Shown here: positions 1-8,475 of the stretch, in pieces
Numbering within the stretch: the first letter of the stretch is position 1
Layout: each line of letters begins with the position of its first letter
Assembly (NCBI RefSeq): GCF_021228125.1
Contig: NZ_JAJQQS010000013.1
Span: forward strand, 185,486-249,485
DNA: 64,000 nucleotides
From: Streptomyces albireticuli
Lineage (GTDB): Bacteria > Actinomycetota > Actinomycetes > Streptomycetales > Streptomycetaceae
Direction: 5' to 3'
Program-made: the position numbers and the translations under genes
Notes under the pieces: model-generated
The model's input: only the letters and a program-made list of their open reading frames with translations
Told to the model about the DNA's origin: nothing
The model's database searches: none

Positions 1-1040
1 ATCAGTTCGGTGAACTCCTCGGCCAGGGCCTCGAACCAGGCGGAGATCCGCGGGTACGGGCGGGCGAGCTCGGCGGCCTCGCCGACGCGCTGCCTGTCGG
101 TGGTGAGCCGGTCGGCGAACGCGGACGCGGTCTTCAGGTTCGCCAGGTCCTTGCCCAGGGGCTTGAGGACGTCCTCGTCGAACCGGTCGACGAGGCGGCT
201 GCCCTGGGGCCGGGTGGTGGGCAGACCCTTGGCCCGCGGGGGGAGCCACTTCGCCAGCTCCTCGCGCAGCCCTTTCAGCGTGGGCCGGGCGGCGGCGGGG
301 AGGCCGATCTCGGTGATGTCGTTCTCGCGGTCGAGGCGGACGTGGGGGACGGTGCGCAGGAACCGCTTGTCCCGGGCGGACTCCTCGGCGCTGAAGACGA
401 ACAGCAGCTGGTCACCGGGCTTGACGTTGTTGGCCGTGCCCGCGACGAACAGATCGGTGCGCTCGGCCAGCAGGCCGGGCGTCACCTGGTAGGGGCGGCG
501 GCGGAGCACCGGGAGTTCGTTCCACGACCAGCGGGCGGTCAGCTCCTCCGCGGTCTCGAAGGACTGCGGCTCCTCCCCCGGCCCGGGCACGCTCTGGCTG
601 CGGGCCCCGCGCGGGATCAGTACGGGCGTCTCCCGGCCGGGGTTCGGGTCCCGGTCGAGGGTGTAGGCGAGGACGGTGCCGGCGGCCACGCCGGGGCGCG
701 GCCGGTGGCCGACGAGCCGGCCGAGCAGGGCGAGGGAGCCGTCCTCCGTGGCGGTGCGCAGATAGCCCTCGTCGGCGGTCCGCTCGGTGTAGAAGGTGAG
801 CAGGTCGCCGAGGACGGCCCAGGTGTCGAGGAGGGCGATCGCCGGGTCGTCGGGGGTGCGGACGGTCAGGTCGCGCAGCGCCGGGTAGGCGGGTCCGGAC
901 AGCCGGGCGAGCATGGAGGAGAGGAACTCCCCGTAGGTGCCCACCCGGTGGCGGACGGCGGTGAGGCCGGGCGGGTTGGTCACCTCGGTGGGTGTCGCCG
1001 TCGCGGTGCCCCGGCAGCCGCAGTCGCATCGGCCGCTCAT
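1..1040 (-). CDS. cis12: eCIS baseplate protein, Afp12-like (3' end beyond window)
   Basis: The reading frame opens at ATG 1040 and runs off the left edge without a stop, showing 346 residues. It overlaps the stop codon of the preceding baseplate gene as ATGA, so the two are translationally coupled. The N-terminus has Cys-rich MSGRCDCGCRG, followed near residue 60 by the LLDTWAVLGDLLTFYTERT stretch and EGYLRTATEDGSL, which match the conserved block of 'putative baseplate assembly proteins' of contractile injection systems. The family builds the wedge ring around the spike that triggers sheath contraction. The missing C-terminus prevents length comparison. The Cis12 label is inferred from position after the Cis11-like gene. 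Confidence 0.8.
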   Translation of the reverse strand, partial: MSGRCDCGCRGTATATPTEVTNPPGLTAVRHRVGTYGEFLSSMLARLSGPAYPALRDLTVRTPDDPAIALLDTWAVLGDLLTFYTERTADEGYLRTATEDGSLALLGRLVGHRPRPGVAAGTVLAYTLDRDPNPGRETPVLIPRGARSQSVPGPGEEPQSFETAEELTARWSWNELPVLRRRPYQVTPGLLAERTDLFVAGTANNVKPGDQLLFVFSAEESARDKRFLRTVPHVRLDRENDITEIGLPAAARPTLKGLREELAKWLPPRAKGLPTTRPQGSRLVDRFDEDVLKPLGKDLANLKTASAFADRLTTDRQRVGEAAELARPYPRISAWFEALAEEFTEL

Positions 1041-4000
1041 CGGCCGCCTCCGATCTCGATGCCGAGTCGGCCGTTCTCCGGCCAGTCGGGGTCGTTGTCG
1101 CATTGGGCGATCTCCAGCGGGCCGAGCCGCAGCAGGCCGGCCTCCAGTTCGCCGTCGTCGTGGTGGTGGAGCCGGCGCAGCCGGGTCGTGTGGACGCTCA
1201 CGACGCCGGGGACGGCGGCGGCAGCGGCGACCAGGCGGCTGACGCGGACGGGTTCGCCGAAGGTGAGGGCGTCGGGGTGGAAGAAGCCGGGCCGCCCGTC
1301 GGGGAGGGTGCCGGTGCCCAGGACCCGGCGCAGCTCGGCGAGGACGTGGCCGCGCTGGAAGCCGGGGGCGGCGCACACGGTGAGGGTGATGTCGAGCGGG
1401 ATCAGGCGGGCGGGGTGCACGACGACGTCGTGGCCGATGCGCCGGTAGGTGTCGAGGGCGTGGCCGACGGCTTCCAGCAGGGTGGCGCCGGGCGCGGCGG
1501 TGCCGAGCGGGTCGACCGCCACGTGGACCTCCTGGGTGGTGCCCGTCCAGCGGAGGTCGGCGGCGGCGCGCTGCACCCCGGGGACGCGGGCGGCCAGTTC
1601 GGCGTAGTCCCCGGCGGTGACGGCGCGCAGCCGGGTCCGCCGCAGGGCCAAGGGCGCGAGCCGGCGTACCTCGTCCAGGGACTCGGGGGCGGTGCCTCCG
1701 GCGGCGGCGAGCGGGTTGCGCACCCGGGTGACGTCGGGGGAACCGGCGCGGCACAGGAGAAGGTGGTTGATGGCCTCGGCGCCGACGTTGCCGGTGGGGC
1801 CGTTGCCGATGCGGTAGGAGATCTCCAGGGTGGAGCCGGGGGGTGGGGCGGCGCCGTGGCGGCCGTCGCCGAAGCGGAGGGCGAGTCTGCCGTCGTCCTC
1901 CGGCTCGCCGACGAAGTGCCGGTCCCCGCGGCCGCTGGAGAGGAGGTCGCGGCGGGGCAGCCAGGTGGGCGCCTCGCCCTCGGGTTCGTCGCCCGGCTCG
2001 CCTTCCGGCGTCTCGGCCGGTTCACCGGTGACGACGACGGCGGGCAGGGCCGTACGCGGGTCCTGGCCGGTCTCGGCGGCGGGGCCCGCGAGCCGGGGGT
2101 CGGCCGGGTCGAGGCCGTCGGCGTACTCCTCGCCCCAGCTGTGCAGGAGCTCCCAGGTGACGCGCGCGTCGAGGACGCCGCCGGCGCGGGCGCGGGCCAC
2201 GAGGACGGAGAGGCGGCGCAGTTTGCCCGCGAGCAGCCGGTGGCGGCGGGCGATGAGCTCGCGCAGGGCCTCGGCGGGCCGCTCGGTCAGGTGGAACCGC
2301 TCCAGGGTACGGGCGCCGAAGACGACGGTCAGTTCGGCCACCTGGTCCGGTGTCAGGTCCTCGCCGTCGTGCGCCTGTGCCCACAGCTCCTCCAGGCGGA
2401 CGCGCAGCCGTTCGGGAACGGTGGCGAGGAGGCCGGCCTGGCTCGCGGCGACCCGCGCGGGCGCGGGGTAGGGGGCGGCCTGGGTGACGGGCGCGTACGA
2501 CAGTACGGGCCGGAAGCGCGCCGGGAGCCCCGGGTAGGAGGTCTGGGCGAGCAGGGTCTCCAGGGCGGCGGCCTGCGCGTCGGCCCCGGGCGGCACCACC
2601 CGCTCCTCGCCGTCGGTGCCGGGCACCAGGTGGACGTCGAGCCCGGCGCGGGCCACGGCGGGCTCGCCCACCAGGCGGTGGAGCTCGCGTACCTGACCGG
2701 GTTCCAGCTGGTACCCCTCCCGGGCCCGGTCGAGCAGATCGTGGACGGCGGCGGCGGACCCGGTGGTCTCCGCCCGGTCGCCGCAGCCGAACCCCGGCGG
2801 TTCGCACCCGGGGACGGTGACGGGGGCGGGCGGCACCGTGACGTACTCCGGTTCACCGCAGCAGTGGGTGAGCGAGCGGCCGTGGTCGACGAGGACGACG
2901 TTCGCCCGGGCGAGGCTGACGTCGGTGAGCGGCGCGCAGTCGGTGCCGGCGCGGCTGGACAGGCACACGGGGAAGGTGAGGGCGTCGGCCGCGGCCCAGG
3001 TCACCTCGACGACGGGCTGGTCGTACAGCTCGTCCACGAGGGGCGTGACGGAGGTGAGCCGGACGGCCTGGCGGTGGGCGGGGTCGGCGTCGGCGGGGGC
3101 GCCGGTGCGCGGGCCGAGGACCTCTTCGATCAGGAGGATGTCGCCGGGGCACAGGGCGAGGACGCGCTCCCTTTCCTCTTCCCCTCCCCCTTCCCCTTCG
3201 CCGCCGCCCTCCGTGCCGTCCGTCGTCCCGTCCTCGCACGCCCATGCGTCACGCAGGGTGGCGCCGGTCGCCCCCTTCGGCAGGTAGCAGTCCTCGTCTC
3301 CCCAGGTCCACAGGCGGACGGCGTTGTGCGCGGGGCGCAGGTCGAGGTCGCACCGGTCGAGCGGTTCGAAGACCTCCACGAGGGCGGTCTCGGCGATCGC
3401 GTCCAGTTCCTCGTCGGGGATCACGGTGCCGAGGCCGGGGCGTTCCTGCGGTTCGAGGGCGCTGACGTCCACGGCGGCGAACCGGAAGGTGCCGGCCTCC
3501 AGCGTCAGGGCGGTGCCGGTCTCCAGGGCCACGTAGGCGCGGGCGTTGCAGCCGTCGTGCATCGGGTAGTCGACGAGCCGGACGTGGCGGCGTACGGAGA
3601 CCCGGCGGCGCGCGGTGTCGAGGTACGCCTCGGTGGCCACCGCGTCCTGCTGGTAACTGATCTGGTCGGCGGTGTGGGCGAGGAGCTCGACGAGCGTCAC
3701 GCCGAGGTCCGGGACGTGCCGCTCGGCCCAGTCGGGGGTGGTCAGGGTCATCCGGTCCAGGGCGAGGCGCCGCAGGCTGTCGTAGTCGCGCGCGGTGTAG
3801 TCGATGACGGGGCGCGGGCCGGGCTCCGGCGGGCAGGACTCCTGGTCGCGGCAGTCGAAGGGGGTCGGGCAGGACGGGCCGAAGGCGAACCCGGCCCGGT
3901 GGTAGCGCGGGTCGAAGCCGCGGTACGGCTGGTCGCCCGGCCGCCCGTACGCGTCGGCCTCGACGACCGCGAGGGTGTAGTGGGAGGTGTCGCCGGGCTT

Positions 4001-4279
4001 GTCGAGGGTGACCAGCATGCGGTCGTCGAGCTCGGGGTCCGCCTCCACCTCCACCGTGACCGCGACGGCGCGGATGCCGGTGACGCGGCGGCCGCCGTCG
4101 ACGCGTATGTTCCGCGGGCCTATGTGGCACGGGGAGGGCGCCTTGCCGAGGAAGGTGACGGTGAGGGTGCGGCCGTCGTCGCTTACCTCGATCCCGTCGA
4201 GCCCATTGAGATCCGCCGCCCGGACGTCGTCCCGTCTGCGTTCCGTGGCGCAGTTCCGCGCCGTTGTCCCGCCTGTCAC
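1037..4279 (-). CDS. cis11: eCIS baseplate wedge protein, J-like (Afp11-like)
   Basis: This 1080-residue protein starts at GTG 4279, overlapping the gp25 stop as GTGA. Near residue 190 it carries LGVTLVELLAHTADQISYQQ followed by EAYLDTARRRVSVRRH, a signature of the large baseplate-J-like 'putative baseplate assembly protein' family. The same motif occurs in weaker form in the next gene, so the two are probably paralogous ring components. Known family members form the baseplate wedge that links the hub to the sheath. The middle has an acidic Gly/Glu-rich loop at roughly residues 350-370. Assignment to the family is firm; the Afp11 equivalence rests on size and order. Confidence 0.88.
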   Translation of the reverse strand: MTGGTTARNCATERRRDDVRAADLNGLDGIEVSDDGRTLTVTFLGKAPSPCHIGPRNIRVDGGRRVTGIRAVAVTVEVEADPELDDRMLVTLDKPGDTSHYTLAVVEADAYGRPGDQPYRGFDPRYHRAGFAFGPSCPTPFDCRDQESCPPEPGPRPVIDYTARDYDSLRRLALDRMTLTTPDWAERHVPDLGVTLVELLAHTADQISYQQDAVATEAYLDTARRRVSVRRHVRLVDYPMHDGCNARAYVALETGTALTLEAGTFRFAAVDVSALEPQERPGLGTVIPDEELDAIAETALVEVFEPLDRCDLDLRPAHNAVRLWTWGDEDCYLPKGATGATLRDAWACEDGTTDGTEGGGEGEGGGEEERERVLALCPGDILLIEEVLGPRTGAPADADPAHRQAVRLTSVTPLVDELYDQPVVEVTWAAADALTFPVCLSSRAGTDCAPLTDVSLARANVVLVDHGRSLTHCCGEPEYVTVPPAPVTVPGCEPPGFGCGDRAETTGSAAAVHDLLDRAREGYQLEPGQVRELHRLVGEPAVARAGLDVHLVPGTDGEERVVPPGADAQAAALETLLAQTSYPGLPARFRPVLSYAPVTQAAPYPAPARVAASQAGLLATVPERLRVRLEELWAQAHDGEDLTPDQVAELTVVFGARTLERFHLTERPAEALRELIARRHRLLAGKLRRLSVLVARARAGGVLDARVTWELLHSWGEEYADGLDPADPRLAGPAAETGQDPRTALPAVVVTGEPAETPEGEPGDEPEGEAPTWLPRRDLLSSGRGDRHFVGEPEDDGRLALRFGDGRHGAAPPPGSTLEISYRIGNGPTGNVGAEAINHLLLCRAGSPDVTRVRNPLAAAGGTAPESLDEVRRLAPLALRRTRLRAVTAGDYAELAARVPGVQRAAADLRWTGTTQEVHVAVDPLGTAAPGATLLEAVGHALDTYRRIGHDVVVHPARLIPLDITLTVCAAPGFQRGHVLAELRRVLGTGTLPDGRPGFFHPDALTFGEPVRVSRLVAAAAAVPGVVSVHTTRLRRLHHHDDGELEAGLLRLGPLEIAQCDNDPDWPENGRLGIEIGGGR

Positions 4280-4695
4280 GCCGCTCCCCGTCCTTCGAAC
4301 TCCTCGACGCGGTGCGAGCCGGTCCGGCGCACCACGTAGACCAGGTGCACCCGCACCACGTTCTCCTCGCTCACCACGTCGAGCGATTCCACCTCGATCA
4401 CGTCGCCGAGCCAGCGCTGGAGGGCCGCCTGCACCGTGAGCCGCAGGGCGGAGGCCAGCTCGGGGCTGTTCGGGGCGAAGACCAGGTCGAGCAGCCCGCA
4501 GCCGAAGTCGGGGCGCATCACGCGCTCGCCGGGGCTGGTGAACAGCAGTTGCTCGATCATGTCGCGGACGTGGTCGTCGTAGCCGGCGTCCGCGGTACGG
4601 CCCCGGGTGCCGATCCGGAACGGGAAGGCGATGTCGGTCCGGCGCGGCCCCGTCCCGGCCGCCCGCGGGCCCGGGTTCCCGCGCGGCCCGTTCAC
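4276..4695 (-). CDS. cis9: eCIS gp25/GpW-like baseplate wedge protein
   Basis: Start is GTG 4695, overlapping the upstream stop as GTGA, giving 139 residues; the open frame extends further upstream but only as out-of-frame sequence of the tip gene. Residues about 20-130 contain the gp25 fold signature: DIAFPFRI, then DMIEQLLFTSPGERVMRPDFGCGL and ending with a beta-rich VRVHLVYVVRR. gp25-like proteins are small baseplate wedge subunits (Afp9, T4 gp25) that nucleate sheath attachment. The short Pro/Arg/Gly-rich N-terminal extension (PRGNPGPRAAGTGPRR) is not part of the domain. Position between tip and J-like genes is standard for this cluster type. Confidence 0.9.
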   Translation of the reverse strand: MNGPRGNPGPRAAGTGPRRTDIAFPFRIGTRGRTADAGYDDHVRDMIEQLLFTSPGERVMRPDFGCGLLDLVFAPNSPELASALRLTVQAALQRWLGDVIEVESLDVVSEENVVRVHLVYVVRRTGSHRVEEFEGRGAA

Positions 4696-5024
4696 CGGCC
4701 CACCACCCGCTGCTGGACCACGGACACGTTGGGCGGGCCCTGGGGCGCCTGGTCGGCGGCCAGGCACAGGCCCGTGGAGGAGCGCAGGACGGCCGGCGAG
4801 CCGCTGATCCTGATCCGGGTGGAGGGCGCCACCCAGCGGATCGTCACGCACGGGTGCGGCGGGCCGGACGGCGGGAACGGGCAGCCGGTGACCGTGTCGA
4901 GGTCGGCCACGGAGGCGGCGGGGTCGCCGGCGACGACGACCCTGGTCTGCGCGGGCAGGATCGTGGCCCGCGCCCCGTGCGGGCAGGTGACCGTCGCGTT
5001 GACGTGCAAGAGATTGCCGGACAA
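4692..5024 (-). CDS. PAAR-like spike-tip protein of eCIS
   Basis: The likely start is TTG 5024 (LSGNLLHVNATVTCPHG), chosen because a GAGGAGGG ribosome site lies six bases upstream; no ATG or GTG fits. The 110-residue product has CPHGARATILPAQTRVVVAGDPAAS, a TVTGCPFPP segment and PHPCVTIRWVAPSTRI, then VGLCLAADQAPQGPPNV-like ending. This layout resembles the PAAR-like (DUF4280-type) proteins that cap the VgrG-like spike and often bind metal through Cys/His. Three cysteines are well placed for that. Its place directly after the spike gene supports a tip role comparable to Afp10. Family assignment is by pattern and moderately secure. Confidence 0.65.
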   Translation of the reverse strand: MSGNLLHVNATVTCPHGARATILPAQTRVVVAGDPAASVADLDTVTGCPFPPSGPPHPCVTIRWVAPSTRIRISGSPAVLRSSTGLCLAADQAPQGPPNVSVVQQRVVGR

Positions 5025-5038
5025 AGGGAACCCTCCTC

Positions 5039-5554
5039 TCAGGTCACGCTCAGGGCGTCCTGGTTGATGGTCACGGTCGGGCCGATGAGCGTGATCTTCG
5101 CTCCATGGCCGTTGTCGATCTCGATCCCGGAGTCGTTGATCACGATGGAGGCGCCCGTCGCGGACTTCAGGGTGATGCCGGTGACCGGGTCGTCGGAGAG
5201 GATCAGCGTGCGGCGGCCCAGCGTCGTCCGCATGACGTGGTTGGGGGCGACGGGAAGGCCGGTGAGCGCCTGCGGGGGCAGTTCGCTCTCGTGCCCGTAA
5301 TAGCAGCCGGACCAGATGGGGTCGCCGGGGTTGCCCTGCTCGAACTCCATCCACACCCCGGACCCGACGGGCGGCACCGCGTAGTGCCCCATCCCCCGGC
5401 CGGCCACCGGGAAGCAGGGCATGGCCCAGTTCGACGGCGTGTCACCGAGGACGTCCGTCACCAGCGCCGTGATGCGGCCTCTCCGCTCGGGATCGGTGTT
5501 GTTCACCACGGTGCCCCGGTACTTCCCGAGGTAGCGGGTGGGTTCAGTGGCCAT
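5039..5554 (-). CDS. eCIS spike protein, gpV/gp5-like OB fold
   Basis: The 171-residue protein starts at ATG 5554 behind a GGAGCAGACGC ribosome site. It begins YLGKYRGTVVNNTDPERRGRI and continues with WAMPCFPVAG and GSGVWMEFEQGNPGDPIWSG, the hallmark of the phage baseplate gpV / VgrG OB-fold domain. The C-terminal 60 residues form repetitive short beta strands (TGITLKSATGASIVINDSGIEI and on) typical of the trimeric beta-helical needle. In most Afp-type systems this domain is fused to the gpD-like hub (Afp8), whereas here it is a separate gene directly downstream of the hub gene. Together they should form the central puncturing spike. Confidence 0.92.
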   Translation of the reverse strand: MATEPTRYLGKYRGTVVNNTDPERRGRITALVTDVLGDTPSNWAMPCFPVAGRGMGHYAVPPVGSGVWMEFEQGNPGDPIWSGCYYGHESELPPQALTGLPVAPNHVMRTTLGRRTLILSDDPVTGITLKSATGASIVINDSGIEIDNGHGAKITLIGPTVTINQDALSVT

Positions 5555-5574
5555 GCGTCTGCTCCTGTGCTCCT

Positions 5575-5613
5575 GCTCTGCGGTTTACGCTCTGCGGGCT
5601 TGCGTTCTGCGGG
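5575..5613. repeat. Three imperfect TCTGCGG direct repeats between hub and spike genes
   Basis: The 60-base gap between the hub and spike genes contains three copies of a TCTGCGG-containing unit at spacings of 14 and 15 bases. No promoter or hairpin is evident in it. The rest of the operon is tightly overlapped, so this gap is one of its few spacers. Significance is unknown; it may be simple slippage product. Confidence 0.4.
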
Positions 5614-5614
5614 T

Positions 5615-6757
5615 TCATGGGCGCACGACGGGCGTGCGGGAGATCAGCCCCTCGCGGGCGAGGGTGAAGTTCTGGGTGTAGGTGCCTCGTTGGAGGTTGT
5701 GGGTGACGCTCTTGACGAAGTAGAGGCCGTCGTAGGTGATCCCCGCGCCGCGTACGCCCACGAGTTCGCGGGGCCGCAGGACATGGCCGTACCGGACGAC
5801 GTCGAGCTGTCCGGAGCCGGAGACGGCGTCGGCGGACTCCATGGCTTTGGCGAGCGTCTCGGCCAGGGCCGGCGCGGTCTCCTTCTTGGCGGCGTCCTTG
5901 ACCTTCGTCTTCTTCAGCGCGGGAGCGGGCTTGAGGGCCAGCGGGGGCCGCAGGATGCTCAGCTCGGGGAGGGGCAGCAGGGTCGAGATCTTGGTGGTGG
6001 GTATCTGCACCCGGGCGCTCGGTTCCTCGCGCGCGGTGCCGTCGAAGGCGAAGGTGAGCTGGTCGACGTTGGACAGGGCGTCCATGTTGACGTTGAGCGC
6101 GTGCTGGGGGACGCCGAGCCGTACTTCCGGCCCCCAGTAGGCCCGGCTCATGCCGGGCACGGGACCGGGGTCGAGGTAGAACACATAGCCGTTGGCCTTC
6201 GCCAGCTCGCTGATGTGGCCGAGGTCGGTGCCCTTCTGCGTCTCCACGCGGTGGGTCGGCAGCGACATCTGCGGGATCAGTTCGGGGACGACCAGGGGTG
6301 TGACGCCGTAGGCGGCGTAGCGGGTGAGGATCACGGCGACCTGGCCGGCGGGCGACAGCGCCGGGAAGGACGTACCTGTCCGGTCCTCCAGGTCCATCAG
6401 CACCGTCAGGTCCTCGCCGGTGACGGTGAGGGTGGACTGGCCGGGCTGGTTGCTGATGCCGACCTCCTGACGGATGAGGACGCCGTCCATGAGGACGGTG
6501 GGGGTGCCCTGGACGGTGACGACGAGCACGACCCTGGTCTCGGGGTCGAAGAACCCGCCGGGCAGCAGGGCGGTGTTGATCAGCCCGTTCTTCGACAGGT
6601 CGAACGCCAGCTGGAACCCGCTGCGCTGCCCGCTGGCCACGGTGACCTGCGCGGACAGCAGGGCGTCGGTGACGGGTTGGGGCACGGGCACGGGGATCCG
6701 GCGCCCCATCATCAGGGTCAGCCGGATCGGTCCCGTGGTGACCGGGGCGTCAGCCAT
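5615..6757 (-). CDS. eCIS hub protein, phage late-control D (gpD)-like
   Basis: This 380-residue protein begins at ATG 6757 and overlaps the LysM gene by eight bases. Features are an N-terminal beta-rich region with QRSGFQLAFDLSK, then VLMDGVLIRQEVGISNQPG and STLTVTGEDLTVLMDLEDRT, as in the gpD/VgrG gp27-like hub domain. A Lys/Ala-rich linker occupies about residues 275-300, before the C-terminal block VRYGHVLRPRELVGVRGAG and GLYFVKSVTHNLQRGTYTQNFTLAREG, a strong family signature. It forms the trimeric hub on which the gpV-like spike sits. The split of hub and spike into two genes is seen in other actinobacterial systems. Confidence 0.9.
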   Translation of the reverse strand: MADAPVTTGPIRLTLMMGRRIPVPVPQPVTDALLSAQVTVASGQRSGFQLAFDLSKNGLINTALLPGGFFDPETRVVLVVTVQGTPTVLMDGVLIRQEVGISNQPGQSTLTVTGEDLTVLMDLEDRTGTSFPALSPAGQVAVILTRYAAYGVTPLVVPELIPQMSLPTHRVETQKGTDLGHISELAKANGYVFYLDPGPVPGMSRAYWGPEVRLGVPQHALNVNMDALSNVDQLTFAFDGTAREEPSARVQIPTTKISTLLPLPELSILRPPLALKPAPALKKTKVKDAAKKETAPALAETLAKAMESADAVSGSGQLDVVRYGHVLRPRELVGVRGAGITYDGLYFVKSVTHNLQRGTYTQNFTLAREGLISRTPVVRP

Positions 6758-7112
6758 TCGCGGCTCCGGGCACGCCCGCCGGCAGCGCGATCCGCAGCCT
6801 GCGGCCCGGTGTCGCGGTCAGCTCCCGGGGGTCGACGACGGGGTTGGCGTCGGCGATCTGCCACCACTGCTCGGCACTGCCGAGGTAGTGGTGCGCGAGC
6901 AGGTCCGCACGGTCGCCGGCGCTGACGGTGTGCTCGGCGAGGGTGCCCAGCCGCGCGGGATCGGGCAGCAGACGCCGCCTGAGGTACGGGGTCTGCCGGC
7001 CGTCGGGCTCCACGTGCACGGCGACGGGGGTGTCGTGGTAGCGGCTGGAGCGGGGATAGGGGGAAGGGGCGGGAGCCGTGCCGAGGGGAGCGTCGCTGCC
7101 GTTCGTCGTCAT
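6750..7112 (-). CDS. LysM-like tail protein X of eCIS
   Basis: A 120-residue protein starting at ATG 7112, whose first base is shared with the last base of the upstream stop codon (TGATG). Residues about 55-110 hold a LysM-like module: RLGTLAEHTVSAGDRADLLAHHYLG followed by SAEQWWQIADANPVVDPREL. The first half is Pro-rich with PYLRRRLLP. In Afp-like particles the tube-adaptor protein (Afp7) combines a tube-like domain with LysM; here the LysM part is its own gene. It likely joins the tube to the hub and does not bind peptidoglycan. Confidence 0.85.
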   Translation of the reverse strand: MTTNGSDAPLGTAPAPSPYPRSSRYHDTPVAVHVEPDGRQTPYLRRRLLPDPARLGTLAEHTVSAGDRADLLAHHYLGSAEQWWQIADANPVVDPRELTATPGRRLRIALPAGVPGAANG

Positions 7113-7762
7113 CAGAATCCCCCCGCGTTCCCGAGGCCGAGGGCCCCACGCCGGCCGGACGTCGCCGACCCGGTCAGCTGCTCCTTGTTCGCCAGGTGCG
7201 CCAGGTACAGCTCCGCGCCCCGGTGCCCGGTCGGCAGATCGTTCACGGTCAGCACCCGCAGCCCGATGCCCACCGAGGCACGTATCGGATTGAGCTCGAC
7301 GTCGAACGCCTGCTCGGTGATGCTCAGCTCGGTCAGGCGTACGGGCATGACCCGCTTGGTCCCCCAGGTGAAGAGGGTCAACGGCGCCTCGACCGGGGAG
7401 ATCTCCAAGGTCCCGAAGGAAGCCAGCAGTTCCTTGTCCCGCAGCACCGCGCTCGGCGGGTGCAGCAGCGTCTCCAGGGCGGCCAGCTGCGGGGCGATCC
7501 CGTCGGACCAGGGCACCTCCAGCTGATCCGTGGCATCGATCTCGGCCGTGAACTTCCAGGTCTCCGTGGCGGGCCCCTTCAGCCGCAACGCCTCGGTCCG
7601 GTCCCCGGCACCGTCGGCACCGGCCGCGTCGGGCGCCAGCGAGCGCTCCAGGGTGTCCGGGTTGAACTGCAGCACGATGATGCCGCGCGGGGTGCCGCGC
7701 CGCGGGTCGATGACGACGATTCCGGAGCGGATGGGTTTGGCGAGATCCGCGTAGCGGGTCAT
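7112..7762 (-). CDS. eCIS tube-adaptor protein (CIS tube N-terminal domain)
   Basis: The start is ATG 7762, overlapping the upstream stop as ATGA, giving 216 residues; a longer open frame upstream is out-of-phase sequence of the neighbouring gene. The sequence IIVLQFNPDTLERSL, then ETWKFTAEIDATDQLE and a late RVMPVRLTELSITEQAFD with IRASVGIGLRVLTVNDLP, is characteristic of the CIS tube-domain adaptor (Afp7 N-terminal half). The family sits between the inner tube and the spike hub. The following gene supplies the LysM half. The C-terminal Gly-rich tail (GRRGALGLGNAGGF) is not conserved structure. Confidence 0.88.
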   Translation of the reverse strand: MTRYADLAKPIRSGIVVIDPRRGTPRGIIVLQFNPDTLERSLAPDAAGADGAGDRTEALRLKGPATETWKFTAEIDATDQLEVPWSDGIAPQLAALETLLHPPSAVLRDKELLASFGTLEISPVEAPLTLFTWGTKRVMPVRLTELSITEQAFDVELNPIRASVGIGLRVLTVNDLPTGHRGAELYLAHLANKEQLTGSATSGRRGALGLGNAGGF

Positions 7763-8442
7763 AGGCGCTGGGCCAATCGGTCGGTGAGGGCTGTGTAGTC
7801 GTGGTCGGGGAAGAGTCCGGGGAGGACGTCGAGCATGTTCCTCATGTCGGCGAGCACACCGCGGAACGCCTCGTCGGCGAGGCGGACGTCGGTGAACAGG
7901 TACTGCCAGCCGTGGACGCCCTTGGTGAGGGGTAGTGCCTCCAGGTATCCGCAGTAGTCGATGTCCAGCTTGAAGAAGCCCCGCGAGACGTCGAAGAACC
8001 ACAGTTCGGGATCGGGGGTGTCGGGCTCGATCCGCAACGCGGTGAGCTTTCCGGCGCCGGCGAACCGTGTGTCGTCCAGGACCCGGAGCCGGGGCTCCAG
8101 CTCACGCTCGAACTCCGAGCCGAATTCGACACCGAGATCGGGTGGCTGGTCGGCCACCAGGGAGAGGAGATCACAGAGAGTGAACTCGCCGGACAATTCC
8201 CGACCGCCCGCGTCCGCGGACCAGTGGGCCATGATGCCTGCGAACCGGAAGAAGCACCGCTTGAGCGCGGGATCCAGAGCCACGCCGTACCACTCCGCGA
8301 TCCTGGCGAACACGGTGTCGGCGTCGCCGAAGCTCTCGTCGGCGGGCCACAGGTCGTCCCGGTGGAGGGCGACCTGTGGGCAGGCTCTGAGTTCGTCGAG
8401 CATGGCCACCAGCCCCCTTTCACACTGCGTGAGATCTTCCAC
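7759..8442 (-). CDS. SUKH (SMI1/KNR4)-like putative immunity protein
   Basis: This 227-residue acidic protein starts at GTG 8442 with GAAGG upstream, 33 bases after the giant DUF4157 gene, and its stop overlaps the adaptor start. It is not a recognised eCIS structural part. The pattern of a central GEFTLCDLLSLV region, LWFFDVSRGFFKLDIDYCGYLEALPLTKGVHGWQYLF and a closing FPDHDYTALTDRL resembles SUKH/SMI1-type proteins, a large immunity family that neutralises polymorphic toxins, often nucleases. By position it would protect the producer from the C-terminal domain of the preceding gene. The family call is from pattern only; another accessory role is possible. Confidence 0.5.
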   Translation of the reverse strand: MEDLTQCERGLVAMLDELRACPQVALHRDDLWPADESFGDADTVFARIAEWYGVALDPALKRCFFRFAGIMAHWSADAGGRELSGEFTLCDLLSLVADQPPDLGVEFGSEFERELEPRLRVLDDTRFAGAGKLTALRIEPDTPDPELWFFDVSRGFFKLDIDYCGYLEALPLTKGVHGWQYLFTDVRLADEAFRGVLADMRNMLDVLPGLFPDHDYTALTDRLAQRL

Positions 8443-8475
8443 ATCAACCCTTCTCCCTAAGGGGGCGTTTTCCCG

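Noticed and set aside
992..4339. Long plus-strand open frame antisense to the baseplate genes
   Set aside because: It is a shadow of the minus-strand baseplate gene, with no protein motif; GC-rich DNA gives long false frames.
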